The notes under the pieces are model-generated. The model had not been told where the DNA came from. It made no database searches and worked only from the letters and a program-made list of their open reading frames with translations. From the NCBI RefSeq assembly GCF_000018325.1, contig NC_009922.1:310001-374000 (forward strand): a DNA stretch of 64,000 nucleotides. The letters run 5' to 3'. Shown piece after piece: positions 1-9,411 of the stretch (position 1 is the first letter of the stretch; each line of letters begins with the position of its first letter). The stretch comes from Alkaliphilus oremlandii OhILAs. Lineage in GTDB: Bacteria; Bacillota; Clostridia; Peptostreptococcales; Natronincolaceae. The position numbers and the translations under genes are program-made.

Positions 1-219
1 GGCTTCCACCGTAAGCATCAAGCAGGACTTTATGGGAAGGTGATCCACCAATACAGTACAGGCACCGCAATCCCCATTCTCGCAACCGGGTTTTGCACCC
101 GTTAGACCCAGTTCTTGGCGCAGGGTATGGAGTAATGTATCCGATGGTTTCACAGATACTCTTCTGTCTTCTCCATTGATGTTCAGGGTGAATACGGTGG
201 GACAGAGAACTTTCATCAT
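1..219 (-). CDS. Molybdenum hydroxylase 2Fe-2S subunit (xanthine dehydrogenase family), 3' end outside window
   Basis: The first 73 codons of a leftward gene are visible; the rest lies beyond the left edge. The N-terminal half of a plant-type [2Fe-2S] ferredoxin domain is clear: a beta-rich start (VFTLNINGE), then C-E-N-G-D-C-G-A-C, the C-x4-C-x2-C loop of the XdhC/CoxS/HcrC family, and the start of the next cysteine region (KSCLMLTVEA). The ATG at 219 overlaps the stop of the upstream FAD subunit in an ATGATGA arrangement, so translation is probably coupled; the ATG at 216 is the alternative start. This subunit passes electrons between the molybdenum centre and FAD. Family is certain, substrate is not. 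Confidence 0.93.
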   Translation of the reverse strand, partial: MMKVLCPTVFTLNINGEDRRVSVKPSDTLLHTLRQELGLTGAKPGCENGDCGACTVLVDHLPIKSCLMLTVEA

Positions 220-1055
220 GGATGGCTCACCTCGAATCTTTTTAGGACATCCTGCAGGATTTGTTGGACTACAAATTTCCTATATTCAGAGGAACCGCTC
301 ACATCCTCTAATATAGGTGCTGGTATGTTTTCTAGGACTCGCCTTATTTTTTCTTGGAAGGAATAGTCGCCATTGTTCAAAATTTCTTCTACTAAGATGG
401 AGCGGAATGGAGAATCACAGAGCCCACTAAAAGCAATTTGGATATTCTTATTTTTTTGCAAGGCTGATGCTGTGATTAAAGGATAATCGATCTTTTCGTA
501 TTTCGTTCTTTTCACATGAAAATAAGGAAGCGATAGAAATTCTTTACCGACGATCACTTGAAGAATCATATCTCCTTCTGAAAGAAGAAGTTTTTCTTGA
601 AAGACATCCTTTAAGGGAACTGTATGGATACCGGAATATCCTGCCAACACGACGTTACTTTCTGCTACCAGCAGCGGCAGAATGGCTTCTCGATAGATGA
701 TGGTACCAGCTAGATTTCCTCCCAGTGTAATCTTTCCTTGAATCGTGTGGTCCGCTATCCTTTCAATGGTTAAGCTGAGCAATGGGAAGAAATTTAACTC
801 CGCAATCTGGGTCAGCGTCAGTGCAGCGCCCAGGTACAAACGATCGTCTCTTATTTCATGGACATTGCACTCTGGAATTCCTTTAATATCAATGATTGCA
901 TCGGAATATACATTGTGCATTCTAGCCATGCTAATAAATTCGGTACCGCCACCATAATACATCGGCTTTGCCCCCTGCTTCTTTACTTCCCTATATAATT
1001 CTATGGCCTCTTCTAAGGTTTCCGGTCTGTAATATTTAAAATCAAAGGGTATCAT
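216..1055 (-). CDS. Molybdenum hydroxylase FAD-binding subunit (CoxM/XdhB type)
   Basis: A 279-residue protein of the FAD-binding PCMH-type domain found in CO dehydrogenase/xanthine dehydrogenase middle subunits. It opens with the typical F-K-Y-Y-R-P-E-T-L-E-E-A segment. YYGGGTEF near residue 35 is the first FAD-binding glycine loop, and TIQGKITLGGNLAG near residues 107-120 is the second. Length is normal for the family (about 270-300). It sits between the molybdenum subunit, which it overlaps by 14 bp, and the 2Fe-2S subunit, the usual order for three-subunit enzymes. Its role is to pass electrons from the iron-sulfur subunit to NAD or another acceptor. The hydroxylated substrate (purine, nicotinate or other) cannot be read from this subunit. 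Confidence 0.92.
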   Translation of the reverse strand: MIPFDFKYYRPETLEEAIELYREVKKQGAKPMYYGGGTEFISMARMHNVYSDAIIDIKGIPECNVHEIRDDRLYLGAALTLTQIAELNFFPLLSLTIERIADHTIQGKITLGGNLAGTIIYREAILPLLVAESNVVLAGYSGIHTVPLKDVFQEKLLLSEGDMILQVIVGKEFLSLPYFHVKRTKYEKIDYPLITASALQKNKNIQIAFSGLCDSPFRSILVEEILNNGDYSFQEKIRRVLENIPAPILEDVSGSSEYRKFVVQQILQDVLKRFEVSHP

Positions 1056-3378
1056 AGTGGCCTCCCGTCTTTATTTTCCAAATATCCTCTGGAGAAATTG
1101 GTATCTTGTTAAAATCTGCTTCTGCTGCCAAGGACAGAGCGTTGGCAAAGGCAGAAGGAATTCCTAAGATGCCATGCTCGCCTAAACCTTTTGCACCGAG
1201 AGGAGCATCCTGCTGCGGTGTTTCAACGAAATCCACCGAGTATTCTGGTTGTTCTCCTAAGCGAATCAACTTATAGGTTCGAAGGGAGGTGTTTTCCAAT
1301 ACATTATGGAGATCATAAATAAATTCCTCCCTAGTTCCTAGACCCAGTCCCATGCTCATTCCCCCCATGAGGACACCTTTCGCTGCTTTGGGGTTGATTA
1401 CCGTACCTGCATCAATGACGGTTGCTGCCCTTAATATGCGGTAGGTATAATTTTTAGGGTCATATTCTAGTTCTACAGCTTGAGCACCTACGGTCCAAGA
1501 CAATCCAGATCTGCCCTCGCCAGTTTCCTGATGAAGGGGTGTAAGATGCTTCATAGTATAGCTGCCATAGGCTATGATTTGTCCACCGATGGCATTACCA
1601 TTTGCATACTGATATCCCTGTGCTAAATCCTTGAACTCAATGGAGATGGAGGGATTGCTAGTAACGTATACCTGCTCATTTCCAATATCTAGATCTTCAG
1701 GAGCACATTGAAGGATAGCAGCACCAATGGTACAAAGCTTTTTCTTTAAATCCTCAGCGGCCTTAAGAGCTGCATTCCCTGCCATGAAGGTGGTCATACT
1801 TGCCACAGTTTTCCAATGCTTAGGACTGAACTGGGTATTGACCTCCATCGTCACATAAACTTTGTTGATATTCATACGAAGCTTATGTGCAACGATTTGT
1901 GCAATGGTGGTTTTCATTCCAGGACCGATTTCAACAGCGCCAAAGTTCAGCTGAACAGTTCCGTCGCTATGAAGAGACAGGACAACGCCAGAGATCGCAT
2001 TGGTAGGGGAAGAAGATGTTTTCCAGAAACAGCTGATTCCTTTGGAGATCACCATCCCGTTCTTTTTTACTATTCGTGAACCTTTTTTCCAGTCCATGGT
2101 CAGCTTTAATTTCTCTAGGCATTGGCTCAAATTGCCCATGTTACTTAAGGTCATTGTAGTCTGTGTTGGAGAAAGATCGCCGGGCTGAATTAAGTTTTTC
2201 ATTCGCAATTCCATGGGATCCATTTTTAACCTTGCTGATAGTTGGTCTAGGATCCTTTCCATGCAAAAGGTGGAGGCACAATGCCCAAATCCACGGTAAG
2301 CCGTAACGTAGGTTTTATTCGTGTATACGGAGAACGCGTCACACCAAAGATTTTCAATGCGGTATGGACCGGAGCAGTCTGCAGAGATTGCTTTTGCCAT
2401 ACGGGGTCCGCTATCCGTATAAGCACCACAATCAACATAATAGGTACATTCCAATGCTTGAATGTAGCCTTCTTTTGTTGCGCCAATTTTTATTTGGGCT
2501 TCCACACTTATTTTGGCTGGAGAAGTACCGATGTCCTCCTCTCTGGTATTGGCGATGCGCACCAGCTTTCCACCTACTGCTAAAGAGGCCAAATAAGCTA
2601 ATATTTCAAGATTGAGGCTGGACTTTCCACCAAAGGCGCCTCCAACCAAGGGAACACGGACGATGATATTACCCTCGGGAATGCTGAAAAGCTGGCTCAG
2701 GTCCTCTTTTATAGTAAAAGGCATCTGTGAAGAGGTATCGATGATGACATTACCGTTGGGCAGAATTTGTGCCTGTGCATTTCTAGTCTCCAAGGCAATA
2801 TGGTCCGAGCTGGGCATTGAAAAGCTGGACGCTACAATAACATCGCTTTGCTGCCATCCCAAGTTCATATTTCCTTTTCTTATTTTTTCATGGGTGGAGA
2901 TATTTGTGCCCGGAATTGGATATACATCTTGAACGGCACAGGAATAACTTCCTAGATTTTCGTGTAGAAGCACTGCGTCTGGTTGAACCGCGTCTTTTAT
3001 GGTACGTACAATGGGTAAAGGTTCATAATCTATTTTTATCAGCTGCAAGGCACTCATAGCCTCGGCTTCACTGCTGGCTACCACTAAGGCCACGGGCTCC
3101 CCCCAATATCGAACCCGATTCCTTGCAATGGGTGGTCGATCCTTAAGGATCGGACCGCTTAAAGTTGGCATATAATCTCCTGTGATGACAGCTTTCACAC
3201 CGGCAGCTTTCATTGCTGGTGCAATATGAATTTTTTTTATAAGTGCATGGGCATATGGACTTGTCAGTACTTTTGCATATAAGATACCTGCGACTGGTGT
3301 ATCGCCATTGTATTTTGCGGCACCAGTGACCTTATTCCAAGCTTCTTTTCTCGAGATATGAACGCCTATTGTATCCAT
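1042..3378 (-). CDS. Molybdenum hydroxylase molybdopterin-binding subunit (xanthine dehydrogenase XdhA/CoxL family)
   Basis: A 778-residue large subunit. An upstream ATG at 3396 exists, but the ATG at 3378 has AGGAGA six bases upstream and is preferred. Ald_Xan_dh_C-type N-terminal domain: GAAKYNGDTPVAGILYAKVL around residues 20-40. The molybdopterin part contains GGAFGGKSSLNLE, the AYRGFGHCASTFCMER segment and a C-terminal GAKGLGEHG that carries the catalytic Glu of the family. It is the first gene of the leftward operon. Xanthine dehydrogenase is the most likely annotation by family, but nicotinate, purine and 4-hydroxybenzoyl-CoA type enzymes share these motifs. Several clostridial members carry a labile selenium ligand, which sequence alone does not reveal. 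Confidence 0.9.
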   Translation of the reverse strand: MDTIGVHISRKEAWNKVTGAAKYNGDTPVAGILYAKVLTSPYAHALIKKIHIAPAMKAAGVKAVITGDYMPTLSGPILKDRPPIARNRVRYWGEPVALVVASSEAEAMSALQLIKIDYEPLPIVRTIKDAVQPDAVLLHENLGSYSCAVQDVYPIPGTNISTHEKIRKGNMNLGWQQSDVIVASSFSMPSSDHIALETRNAQAQILPNGNVIIDTSSQMPFTIKEDLSQLFSIPEGNIIVRVPLVGGAFGGKSSLNLEILAYLASLAVGGKLVRIANTREEDIGTSPAKISVEAQIKIGATKEGYIQALECTYYVDCGAYTDSGPRMAKAISADCSGPYRIENLWCDAFSVYTNKTYVTAYRGFGHCASTFCMERILDQLSARLKMDPMELRMKNLIQPGDLSPTQTTMTLSNMGNLSQCLEKLKLTMDWKKGSRIVKKNGMVISKGISCFWKTSSSPTNAISGVVLSLHSDGTVQLNFGAVEIGPGMKTTIAQIVAHKLRMNINKVYVTMEVNTQFSPKHWKTVASMTTFMAGNAALKAAEDLKKKLCTIGAAILQCAPEDLDIGNEQVYVTSNPSISIEFKDLAQGYQYANGNAIGGQIIAYGSYTMKHLTPLHQETGEGRSGLSWTVGAQAVELEYDPKNYTYRILRAATVIDAGTVINPKAAKGVLMGGMSMGLGLGTREEFIYDLHNVLENTSLRTYKLIRLGEQPEYSVDFVETPQQDAPLGAKGLGEHGILGIPSAFANALSLAAEADFNKIPISPEDIWKIKTGGHYDTL

Positions 3379-3499
3379 CGTATTTCTCCTCGCCATTGGT
3401 AATGAATCGTTTATTGATGGTTATATTTTATCCATTTGTGTTGAATCTATCCAATCCTATAAAAATCTTTCAAAGAAGGGAGAGGCATAAGAAATTATA

Positions 3500-3538
3500 T
3501 TTAACTGGAATTTAACAGCATGTTAATAGAAGATTTAC
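3500..3538 (+). promoter_or_regulatory. Candidate PhoP/PhoB box upstream of the chemoreceptor gene
   Basis: Four hexamers stand exactly 11 bp apart: TTTAAC (3500), TTTAAC (3511), GTTAAT (3522) and ATTTAC (3533). In Gram-positive bacteria PhoP binds direct TT(A/T/C)ACA-like hexamers with 5-bp spacers, the same geometry. The same pattern precedes pstS and the gene at 10233. A -10-like TATTAT lies at 3546-3551. Confidence 0.72.
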
Positions 3539-3586
3539 ATGACTGTATTATCATGGTGACTAAACGTGAACATGAGGGGGATCATT

Positions 3587-5704
3587 ATGGGATTCAGACA
3601 TAAAATTTTAACAAAAATATTATGGATATTTTTATCGATACAGTTTGTTTCTTTGATTGCACTTATTACATATCAGTCGATCCAGAGTAAGCAGCTCATA
3701 GAAAGATTTTCAAAGCAGTCAGAATCCTTATTGGTTACTCAAATCGAAAGATCTGCCGAAATCTTATTTAGCACCGTGGAAAAGAGCATATTAGCAGTTT
3801 CTAGAGAAGAAAGTGTAACCGATATTTTAGTAGATAAAAAGTATGAAGAACAGATTATAAAAGATTTCAAGAAATATGGAGAAGCCAATGGCAGTATTCG
3901 AGCACTGATGTTAGGAACTCATAATGATCAATTTTACCGCTATCCCTTTAATGATAAAAAGCTGGCGAATTATCAGCCCACAGAAGAAATCTGGTATAAG
4001 AAAGCTATGGAGAATAAAGGACGAGTGATCTATACCTCTCCATTTAAAGACGAAATTACAGGAGAAACCGTCATTGCCATTGCCAAAACGGTAAATAAGG
4101 ATGGCAATGTGAATGGCGTCATAGGAGCCACACTATCCATTGATTTATTTCAGCAAATTTTACAGGATATTACCATTGGCCAATCGGGCTATGCATTTGC
4201 GGTGAATCAGGAGGGAACCATAACGGCACATAAGGATTCTGAAATGATCGCTCAAAGTATATTACAGAGCGACCTTTATACAAAAATGGTATCCGCTGAT
4301 GAGGGGTCGGTATATTATGCTGAAAAAGGAAACCAGCAGTTTGTGGAATACGTAACCAATGAGCGGACAGGTTGGCGATTTGCGGTTACCATGGGATATT
4401 ATGAAATTCAGAATCAAATATGGACAAGTATCCTTCGAAATTTAGTGATTTTTGTTGTTGCTCTTATCCTATGCACAGTTTCAAGTCTATGGATTGTAAA
4501 AGGCATTGTAAGTCCCATTCTTCAGGTAGTAAAAGCCATGAAGAAGGTAGAACAAGGCGATTTAGCTGTCGGCTTAGATATTCATACGCAGGATGAAATC
4601 GGTCAGTTGGTTCAAGGGTTTAATCACATGGTGATCCAGATTAAAAATTTAGTTTTAGAAATATCCTTGGCCTGTAGGACTTTGCTGGATGTATCGGGTC
4701 AATTCAGTATGGTTTGTGAGAATAATGTAGCTTCTGTTCAACAGATCAATACCTCCATCGAAGATATGTGGGTAGGCTTAGAAAATCAAGCACAGCAGGG
4801 GGAGAATGTATTGAATAGGATGGAGGCGTTTACCAAGTGCATCGAAAGTGTTGTAAATAATATACACATCATTAATAGAGAAACTTCCTTTAATAAAAAG
4901 ATTAGTGAAGAAGGTATGAAGTCTGTGGAAGCGCTAAATAAGGCTTCGAAACTAAACCTAGATAATGTAGAGCATATGCTGATCGAAACACAGGGTCTCC
5001 ATGAAAAATCGCGTATGATTATAACGATTATCGATCATATCGAAAAGATAGCAAAGCAAACGAACCTAATCTCCTTAAATGCATCGATTGAAGCGGCAAG
5101 AGCTGGAGAACATGGCCGAGGATTTGCTGTTGTGGCAAGTGAAATTCATAATTTGGCAGAAGAAAATGGACAACTAGTAAAAAAAACACGTACATACTTA
5201 AGCAATATGCTAACTCAGGTGGATAAAACTGTGGAGACCATGGAGGGAATGAAATTGACCTCCCATAGTGAGTATGAATCCATGCTAAAAGCAAAGGAAG
5301 TATTTATGGAAATTGATCGTAGAACGAATCAAATTTTCTTGGAAATGGATAATTTAAATCAATCCGTTCTGTTAATGAAGGGTCATAATAAAGAAGTTCT
5401 TTCCGAAGTAAGAAATATAGCGGAAGCAACGGACAATTTTGCCCATGCCAGCAAGGGGATTTATCAAAGTGTGGGGGTTCAGACAGCGGGGATAGAGCAG
5501 TTATTTGTAGCAGGCGAGGACATTACGCAGATGACAAGATTATTGGAAGAAAAAATTAGCCGATTTTATTTAGAGGAAGAAGAACTGGTAGAGGACATAG
5601 CAATAGATGAAGAAATAGAAGAAGTGACAGAAAAAGAAGAAGTCGAAGAAGCGGTTCCAGAAAGAGAAGTAGTGGAAGGGATATTAATAGAAGAAGCAAG
5701 CTAA
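3587..5704 (+). CDS. Methyl-accepting chemotaxis protein with extracellular Cache-type sensor
   Basis: A 705-residue transmembrane chemoreceptor. The ATG at 3587 follows GAGGGGG by six bases; in-frame GTG 3566 and ATG 3572 have no such site. Order: TM1 at about residues 8-30, an extracellular dCache-like region at about 35-270 (with IWYKKAMENKG and VIGATLSIDLFQQI), TM2 at about 280-303, HAMP at about 304-357, then a long cytoplasmic coiled coil with the conserved hairpin tip (KIAKQTNLISLNASIEAARAG, shown here as IEAARAGEHGRGFAVVA). The last 40 residues are almost all Glu, Asp, Ile and Val, an unusual acidic tail. The Pho-box array in front and pstS behind suggest a receptor made under phosphate starvation, possibly sensing phosphate or an organophosphate. 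The ligand is inference. Confidence 0.93.
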   Translation: MGFRHKILTKILWIFLSIQFVSLIALITYQSIQSKQLIERFSKQSESLLVTQIERSAEILFSTVEKSILAVSREESVTDILVDKKYEEQIIKDFKKYGEANGSIRALMLGTHNDQFYRYPFNDKKLANYQPTEEIWYKKAMENKGRVIYTSPFKDEITGETVIAIAKTVNKDGNVNGVIGATLSIDLFQQILQDITIGQSGYAFAVNQEGTITAHKDSEMIAQSILQSDLYTKMVSADEGSVYYAEKGNQQFVEYVTNERTGWRFAVTMGYYEIQNQIWTSILRNLVIFVVALILCTVSSLWIVKGIVSPILQVVKAMKKVEQGDLAVGLDIHTQDEIGQLVQGFNHMVIQIKNLVLEISLACRTLLDVSGQFSMVCENNVASVQQINTSIEDMWVGLENQAQQGENVLNRMEAFTKCIESVVNNIHIINRETSFNKKISEEGMKSVEALNKASKLNLDNVEHMLIETQGLHEKSRMIITIIDHIEKIAKQTNLISLNASIEAARAGEHGRGFAVVASEIHNLAEENGQLVKKTRTYLSNMLTQVDKTVETMEGMKLTSHSEYESMLKAKEVFMEIDRRTNQIFLEMDNLNQSVLLMKGHNKEVLSEVRNIAEATDNFAHASKGIYQSVGVQTAGIEQLFVAGEDITQMTRLLEEKISRFYLEEEELVEDIAIDEEIEEVTEKEEVEEAVPEREVVEGILIEEAS

Positions 5705-5751
5705 GCAAGACACTACAAAAATACATTTTAGAGGATATGGGATCAAGATGA

Positions 5752-5790
5752 TTAACAGAGAGTTAACAAAATCATCATATTGCGTTAACA
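5752..5790 (+). promoter_or_regulatory. PhoP/PhoB box upstream of pstS
   Basis: TTAACA occurs at 5752, 5763 and 5785, with a weaker ATCATA at 5774, all in an exact 11-bp phase with 5-bp spacers. This matches the tandem TTAACA repeats bound by PhoP in Bacillus pst promoters. A possible -10 (TATTAT, 5805-5810) lies about 15 bp downstream. Confidence 0.85.
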
Positions 5791-5869
5791 AAAATAGAGT
5801 AAAGTATTATTTGTAAGGTAGAGAAATAAAAAACAAAAAAACAAAAAGGCTAAGGAGAGATAATGAAAG

Positions 5870-6721
5870 ATGAAAAAAGTAATGAGCGTTATTTTAGTAA
5901 TAATGGCGATGGCAGTAATATTTGTTGGTTGTTCATCAAAATCTTCTGATATAGGGACAAAAACTTCTGGGGAGACACCAACAGAAACTAAATTACAAGG
6001 AACAGTAAGTATCATCGGATCTACTTCAGTACAACCGATTGCACAAACATTAGCAGATGAATTTTCAAGCATCGAAACAGGAATCAAGGTGGATATACAA
6101 GGTGTTGGTTCTACTGCTGGTGTAAAGGCAGCAAATGATGGAACAGCGAATATTGGGACGGCTTCTCGTGAATTAAAAACAGAGGAGAAAGAATGGGGAT
6201 TAACTGAGCATGTCATTGCATTAGATGGAATTGCAATTGCCATTCATCCAGAAAATACTATCACTGATTTAACAAAGGAACAAGCTGCTCAAATTTTTAA
6301 AGGTGAAATTACAAACTGGAAAGAAGTGGGCGGAGCTGATGCAGAGATCATTGTAGTTAGCCGTGAAGACGGTTCTGGTACAAGAGGTGCATTTGAAGAA
6401 ATTCTAAAGATGGAAGGCGAACTTAGTGAGAAAGCATTAATTGCAGAAGGAAACGGTGCAGTTAAACAAAATATTGCTACAAAAACAAATGCCATTGGAT
6501 ATGTTTCTCTTGGATACTTAGATAATTCCATCAAAGCCCTTAAAATTGATGGTGTAGAAGCAACTGTTGCAAACATCCAATCCAATCAATATACCGTTTC
6601 AAGACCATTCCTAATGCTGACAAAGGGAGAACCTACTCCAGAAACAAAAGCCTTTTTAAACTTTATTATGAGTAGTGAAGGTCAAAAAATTGTTGCAGAA
6701 GATTATATTCCCGTAAAATAA
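5870..6721 (+). CDS. pstS: Phosphate ABC transporter, phosphate-binding lipoprotein PstS
   Basis: A 283-residue lipoprotein. A hydrophobic signal ends in the lipobox F-V-G-C at Cys20, after which a Ser/Thr-rich linker leads to the binding domain. GSTSVQPIAQTLADEF (about residues 50-65), the GVGSTAGVKA loop and VSREDGSGTRGAFEE are the phosphate-coordinating motifs of PstS. The ATG at 5870 is used because the ATG at 5863 is out of frame and soon terminates. It binds phosphate outside the membrane and delivers it to PstCA. It is the first gene of the pstSCAB-phoU operon and directly follows the Pho box. Confidence 0.97.
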   Translation: MKKVMSVILVIMAMAVIFVGCSSKSSDIGTKTSGETPTETKLQGTVSIIGSTSVQPIAQTLADEFSSIETGIKVDIQGVGSTAGVKAANDGTANIGTASRELKTEEKEWGLTEHVIALDGIAIAIHPENTITDLTKEQAAQIFKGEITNWKEVGGADAEIIVVSREDGSGTRGAFEEILKMEGELSEKALIAEGNGAVKQNIATKTNAIGYVSLGYLDNSIKALKIDGVEATVANIQSNQYTVSRPFLMLTKGEPTPETKAFLNFIMSSEGQKIVAEDYIPVK

Positions 6722-6839
6722 TACCTATGGAATAATAGCGATCAACAAATAAATCGTAGGCGAAGGATGACTCCGTATTGAAATTTTATGGAGTCTAAAT
6801 TCTTTTACAAAATCTACAAAAGTAGAAAGGAGTGATGGA

Positions 6840-7775
6840 ATGAAGGATAGTAGCAATGCATTGATGATGAAAAAGGAAAAATTGAATATACAGAATGTAG
6901 ATCATCAGTTGAAAAGAAATAAAACGAAGGATTTAGGGGAACAAGTCATAGAAACATTTTTCTTTGTGTGTGCTTTGGTCGCTGTTCTATCCGTAGTTAT
7001 TATTACTGTGTATATTTTTGTGAAAGGTGTCCCTGCGATTTCTGAAATAGGATTGAGAAACTTTACGTTGGGTCAGAAGTGGAAACCGCTGCAAGGGGTT
7101 TTTGGTATATTTCCGATGATTATCGGATCGATTTATGCTACGCTGGGTGCTATTGTGATGGGTGTGCCAATTGGCGTATTAACAGCAGTATTTTTAGCAG
7201 AAGTTGCACCGGGGTGGCTTGTGAAAATTGTAAAGCCAGCGGTGGAGCTATTGGCTGGCATACCTTCCGTTGTATATGGTTTTTTTGGTCTGGTAGTGAT
7301 TGTTCCTCTGATTAGTAAGCATTTTGGAGGTCCAGGAAATAGCTTATTGGCAGTGAATGTTATGCTGGGTATTATGATTCTTCCCACCATCGTGAATATT
7401 TCTGAAAATGCAATACGTTCCGTACCGAAGGAATATAAGGAAGCATCACTGGCATTAGGGGCGTCTCAAATCCAAACTATTTTTAAAGTGATATTACCAG
7501 CAGCTCGTTCTGGTATTTTAACATCAGTTGTACTTGGCATCGGAAGGGCAATCGGCGAAACCATGGCGGTAATATTAGTAGCGGGAAATACGCCGGCCAT
7601 TCCCAAAGCTTTAACTGAGCCAATGCGCACCCTAACTGCAAATATTGCGATGGAAATGTCCTATGCACAGGGTCTGCATCAAGAAGCATTATTTGGAACA
7701 GGGGTCATCTTATTTATTTTTATCATGATCTTAAATATAGCCCTCAATATTTTTACCAATAAGGCAGGTGAATAA
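6840..7775 (+). CDS. pstC: Phosphate ABC transporter permease PstC
   Basis: A 311-residue inner-membrane permease with six predicted transmembrane segments. The family signature GIGRAIGETMAVILVAGN is present in the EAA loop region, and the periplasmic GVPAISEIGLRNFTLGQKW segment follows TM1, as in PstC. The N terminus carries an unusually long hydrophilic lead of about 40 residues rich in Lys and Asn before TM1. AGGAGTG precedes the ATG by about six bases. It pairs with PstA to form the channel for phosphate. Confidence 0.96.
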   Translation: MKDSSNALMMKKEKLNIQNVDHQLKRNKTKDLGEQVIETFFFVCALVAVLSVVIITVYIFVKGVPAISEIGLRNFTLGQKWKPLQGVFGIFPMIIGSIYATLGAIVMGVPIGVLTAVFLAEVAPGWLVKIVKPAVELLAGIPSVVYGFFGLVVIVPLISKHFGGPGNSLLAVNVMLGIMILPTIVNISENAIRSVPKEYKEASLALGASQIQTIFKVILPAARSGILTSVVLGIGRAIGETMAVILVAGNTPAIPKALTEPMRTLTANIAMEMSYAQGLHQEALFGTGVILFIFIMILNIALNIFTNKAGE

Positions 7776-7776
7776 C

Positions 7777-8598
7777 TTGATATCGAGACAAAAGCAAGAT
7801 GCTTTGATTAAAAGCTTCATATGGATTTCTGCTTTTATTACCGTAGGAGTATTGGCATGGATCTTAATTTATATAATTTCCAATGGCATTTCTGAGATCA
7901 GCTGGGACTTTTTAACCAATGATGCAAAAGGAAAGAATGCTGGGATATTCCCTATGATTTTAAATACCTTATATCTTATTTTATTATCCTTGGCTATTTC
8001 TACCCCCATTGGTGTTTGTTCTGCAATTTATTTAGTAGAATATGCAAAGGCTGGAAAGATTGTACGAGTCATTCGATTTGCAACAGAGAGCTTGGCTGCG
8101 ATCCCATCCATTATCTATGGATTATTTGGAATGATATTCTTTGTTATTGCATTAAAATTAAACTTCTCCATTGTATCGGGCGCTATTACTTTGAGTATGA
8201 TGGTATTACCTACAATCATTAGAACCACCGAAGAGGCGTTAAAGTCTGTACCCAATAGCTACAGAGAGGGGAGTCTAGCCCTAGGCGCTTCAAAATTGAA
8301 GACGATTCTCAGTATTATTCTTCCAAGTGCCATGCCAGGCATTATAACAGCGGTGATATTAAGTATTGGTAGAGTTGTTGGAGAGACAGCGGCAGTATAT
8401 TTAACAGCAGGAATGGTACCTAGAGTCGCTGGCAGTATTATGGAGTCTGGCAGAACCTTATCGGTACATCTCTATATATTAGCAAAAGAAGGGATTTCCT
8501 TTCAGCAAGCAGATGCAACTGCCTTTGTATTGATTCTGATCGTATCCATTATAAACTTTATAGCAAATAAAATCGCATCAAGACTAAAAAGAATATAG
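7777..8598 (+). CDS. pstA: Phosphate ABC transporter permease PstA
   Basis: A permease of 273 residues (TTG start at 7777) or 276 residues (GTG at 7768, overlapping the pstC stop). The TTG is preferred because AGGTG lies six bases upstream of it, whereas nothing suitable precedes the GTG. Six transmembrane segments are apparent. ESLAAIPSIIYGLFGMIFF and the GRVVGETAAVYLTAG loop are diagnostic for PstA. Translation is probably coupled to pstC. Confidence 0.96.
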   Translation: MISRQKQDALIKSFIWISAFITVGVLAWILIYIISNGISEISWDFLTNDAKGKNAGIFPMILNTLYLILLSLAISTPIGVCSAIYLVEYAKAGKIVRVIRFATESLAAIPSIIYGLFGMIFFVIALKLNFSIVSGAITLSMMVLPTIIRTTEEALKSVPNSYREGSLALGASKLKTILSIILPSAMPGIITAVILSIGRVVGETAAVYLTAGMVPRVAGSIMESGRTLSVHLYILAKEGISFQQADATAFVLILIVSIINFIANKIASRLKRI

Positions 8599-8647
8599 TC
8601 TTTAGAAAAATTTGAATCGGCGAAGGAATAAGATGGGAGGCAAACAA

Positions 8648-9400
8648 ATGTCTAAAATTGTTGTTGAAGATTTAGATTTATATTATGGCGCGTTTCAGGC
8701 CCTACAAGATATTTCTTTAAACATAGAAGAAAAGAAAGTCACCGCGTTAATCGGTCCTTCCGGTTGTGGAAAATCAACATTTTTAAGAACGCTAAACAGA
8801 ATGAACGATTTGATTGACAATGTGCGGATAGAGGGTAAATTGGAATTAGACGGAAAAGATATTTACAGTAAAGACTTAGATGTGGTAGCTCTTAGAAGAC
8901 GAGTAGGAATGGTGTTTCAAAAGCCCAATCCTTTTCCAAAATCTATCTATGAAAACGTCGTATATGGACCCAGGTCCTACGGTGTAAAATCGAAAATAGA
9001 GTTAGATTCAATTGTAGAGAAAAGTTTAAAGAAGGCGGCTTTATGGGATGAGGTAAAGGACCGATTGAATAAATCTGCCCTTGGATTATCGGGTGGACAG
9101 CAGCAAAGGCTATGTATTGCCAGAGCATTGGCAATGGAGCCTGAAATATTGCTGATGGATGAGCCTACATCTGCATTAGATCCGATTGCTACTGCTAAAA
9201 TAGAAGAACTTGTATCAGAAATTAAAAAGGAGTATACCATCGTAATTGTGACACATTCCATGCAGCAAGCAGCAAGAATATCCGATTTTACGGCATTCTT
9301 CTTAATGGGCCAGTTAATCGAAGTGGGTAAAACGAAGGAGATTTTCACCATGCCGAGAGATAAACGAACAGAGGATTATATTACAGGTCGATTTGGCTAA
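8648..9400 (+). CDS. pstB: Phosphate ABC transporter ATP-binding protein PstB
   Basis: A 250-residue ATPase, the typical PstB length, when started at the ATG at 8648, which has GGGAGG seven bases upstream; the in-frame TTG at 8612 is rejected. Walker A GPSGCGKST, the ABC signature LSGGQQQRLCIARAL, Walker B ILLMDEPTSALDP and the switch His (VTHSM) are intact. FLRTLNRMNDLI and the PFPKSIYENVVYGPR stretch are specific to PstB. It energises uptake through PstCA. Confidence 0.97.
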   Translation: MSKIVVEDLDLYYGAFQALQDISLNIEEKKVTALIGPSGCGKSTFLRTLNRMNDLIDNVRIEGKLELDGKDIYSKDLDVVALRRRVGMVFQKPNPFPKSIYENVVYGPRSYGVKSKIELDSIVEKSLKKAALWDEVKDRLNKSALGLSGGQQQRLCIARALAMEPEILLMDEPTSALDPIATAKIEELVSEIKKEYTIVIVTHSMQQAARISDFTAFFLMGQLIEVGKTKEIFTMPRDKRTEDYITGRFG

Positions 9401-9411
9401 GGAGGTATAAA

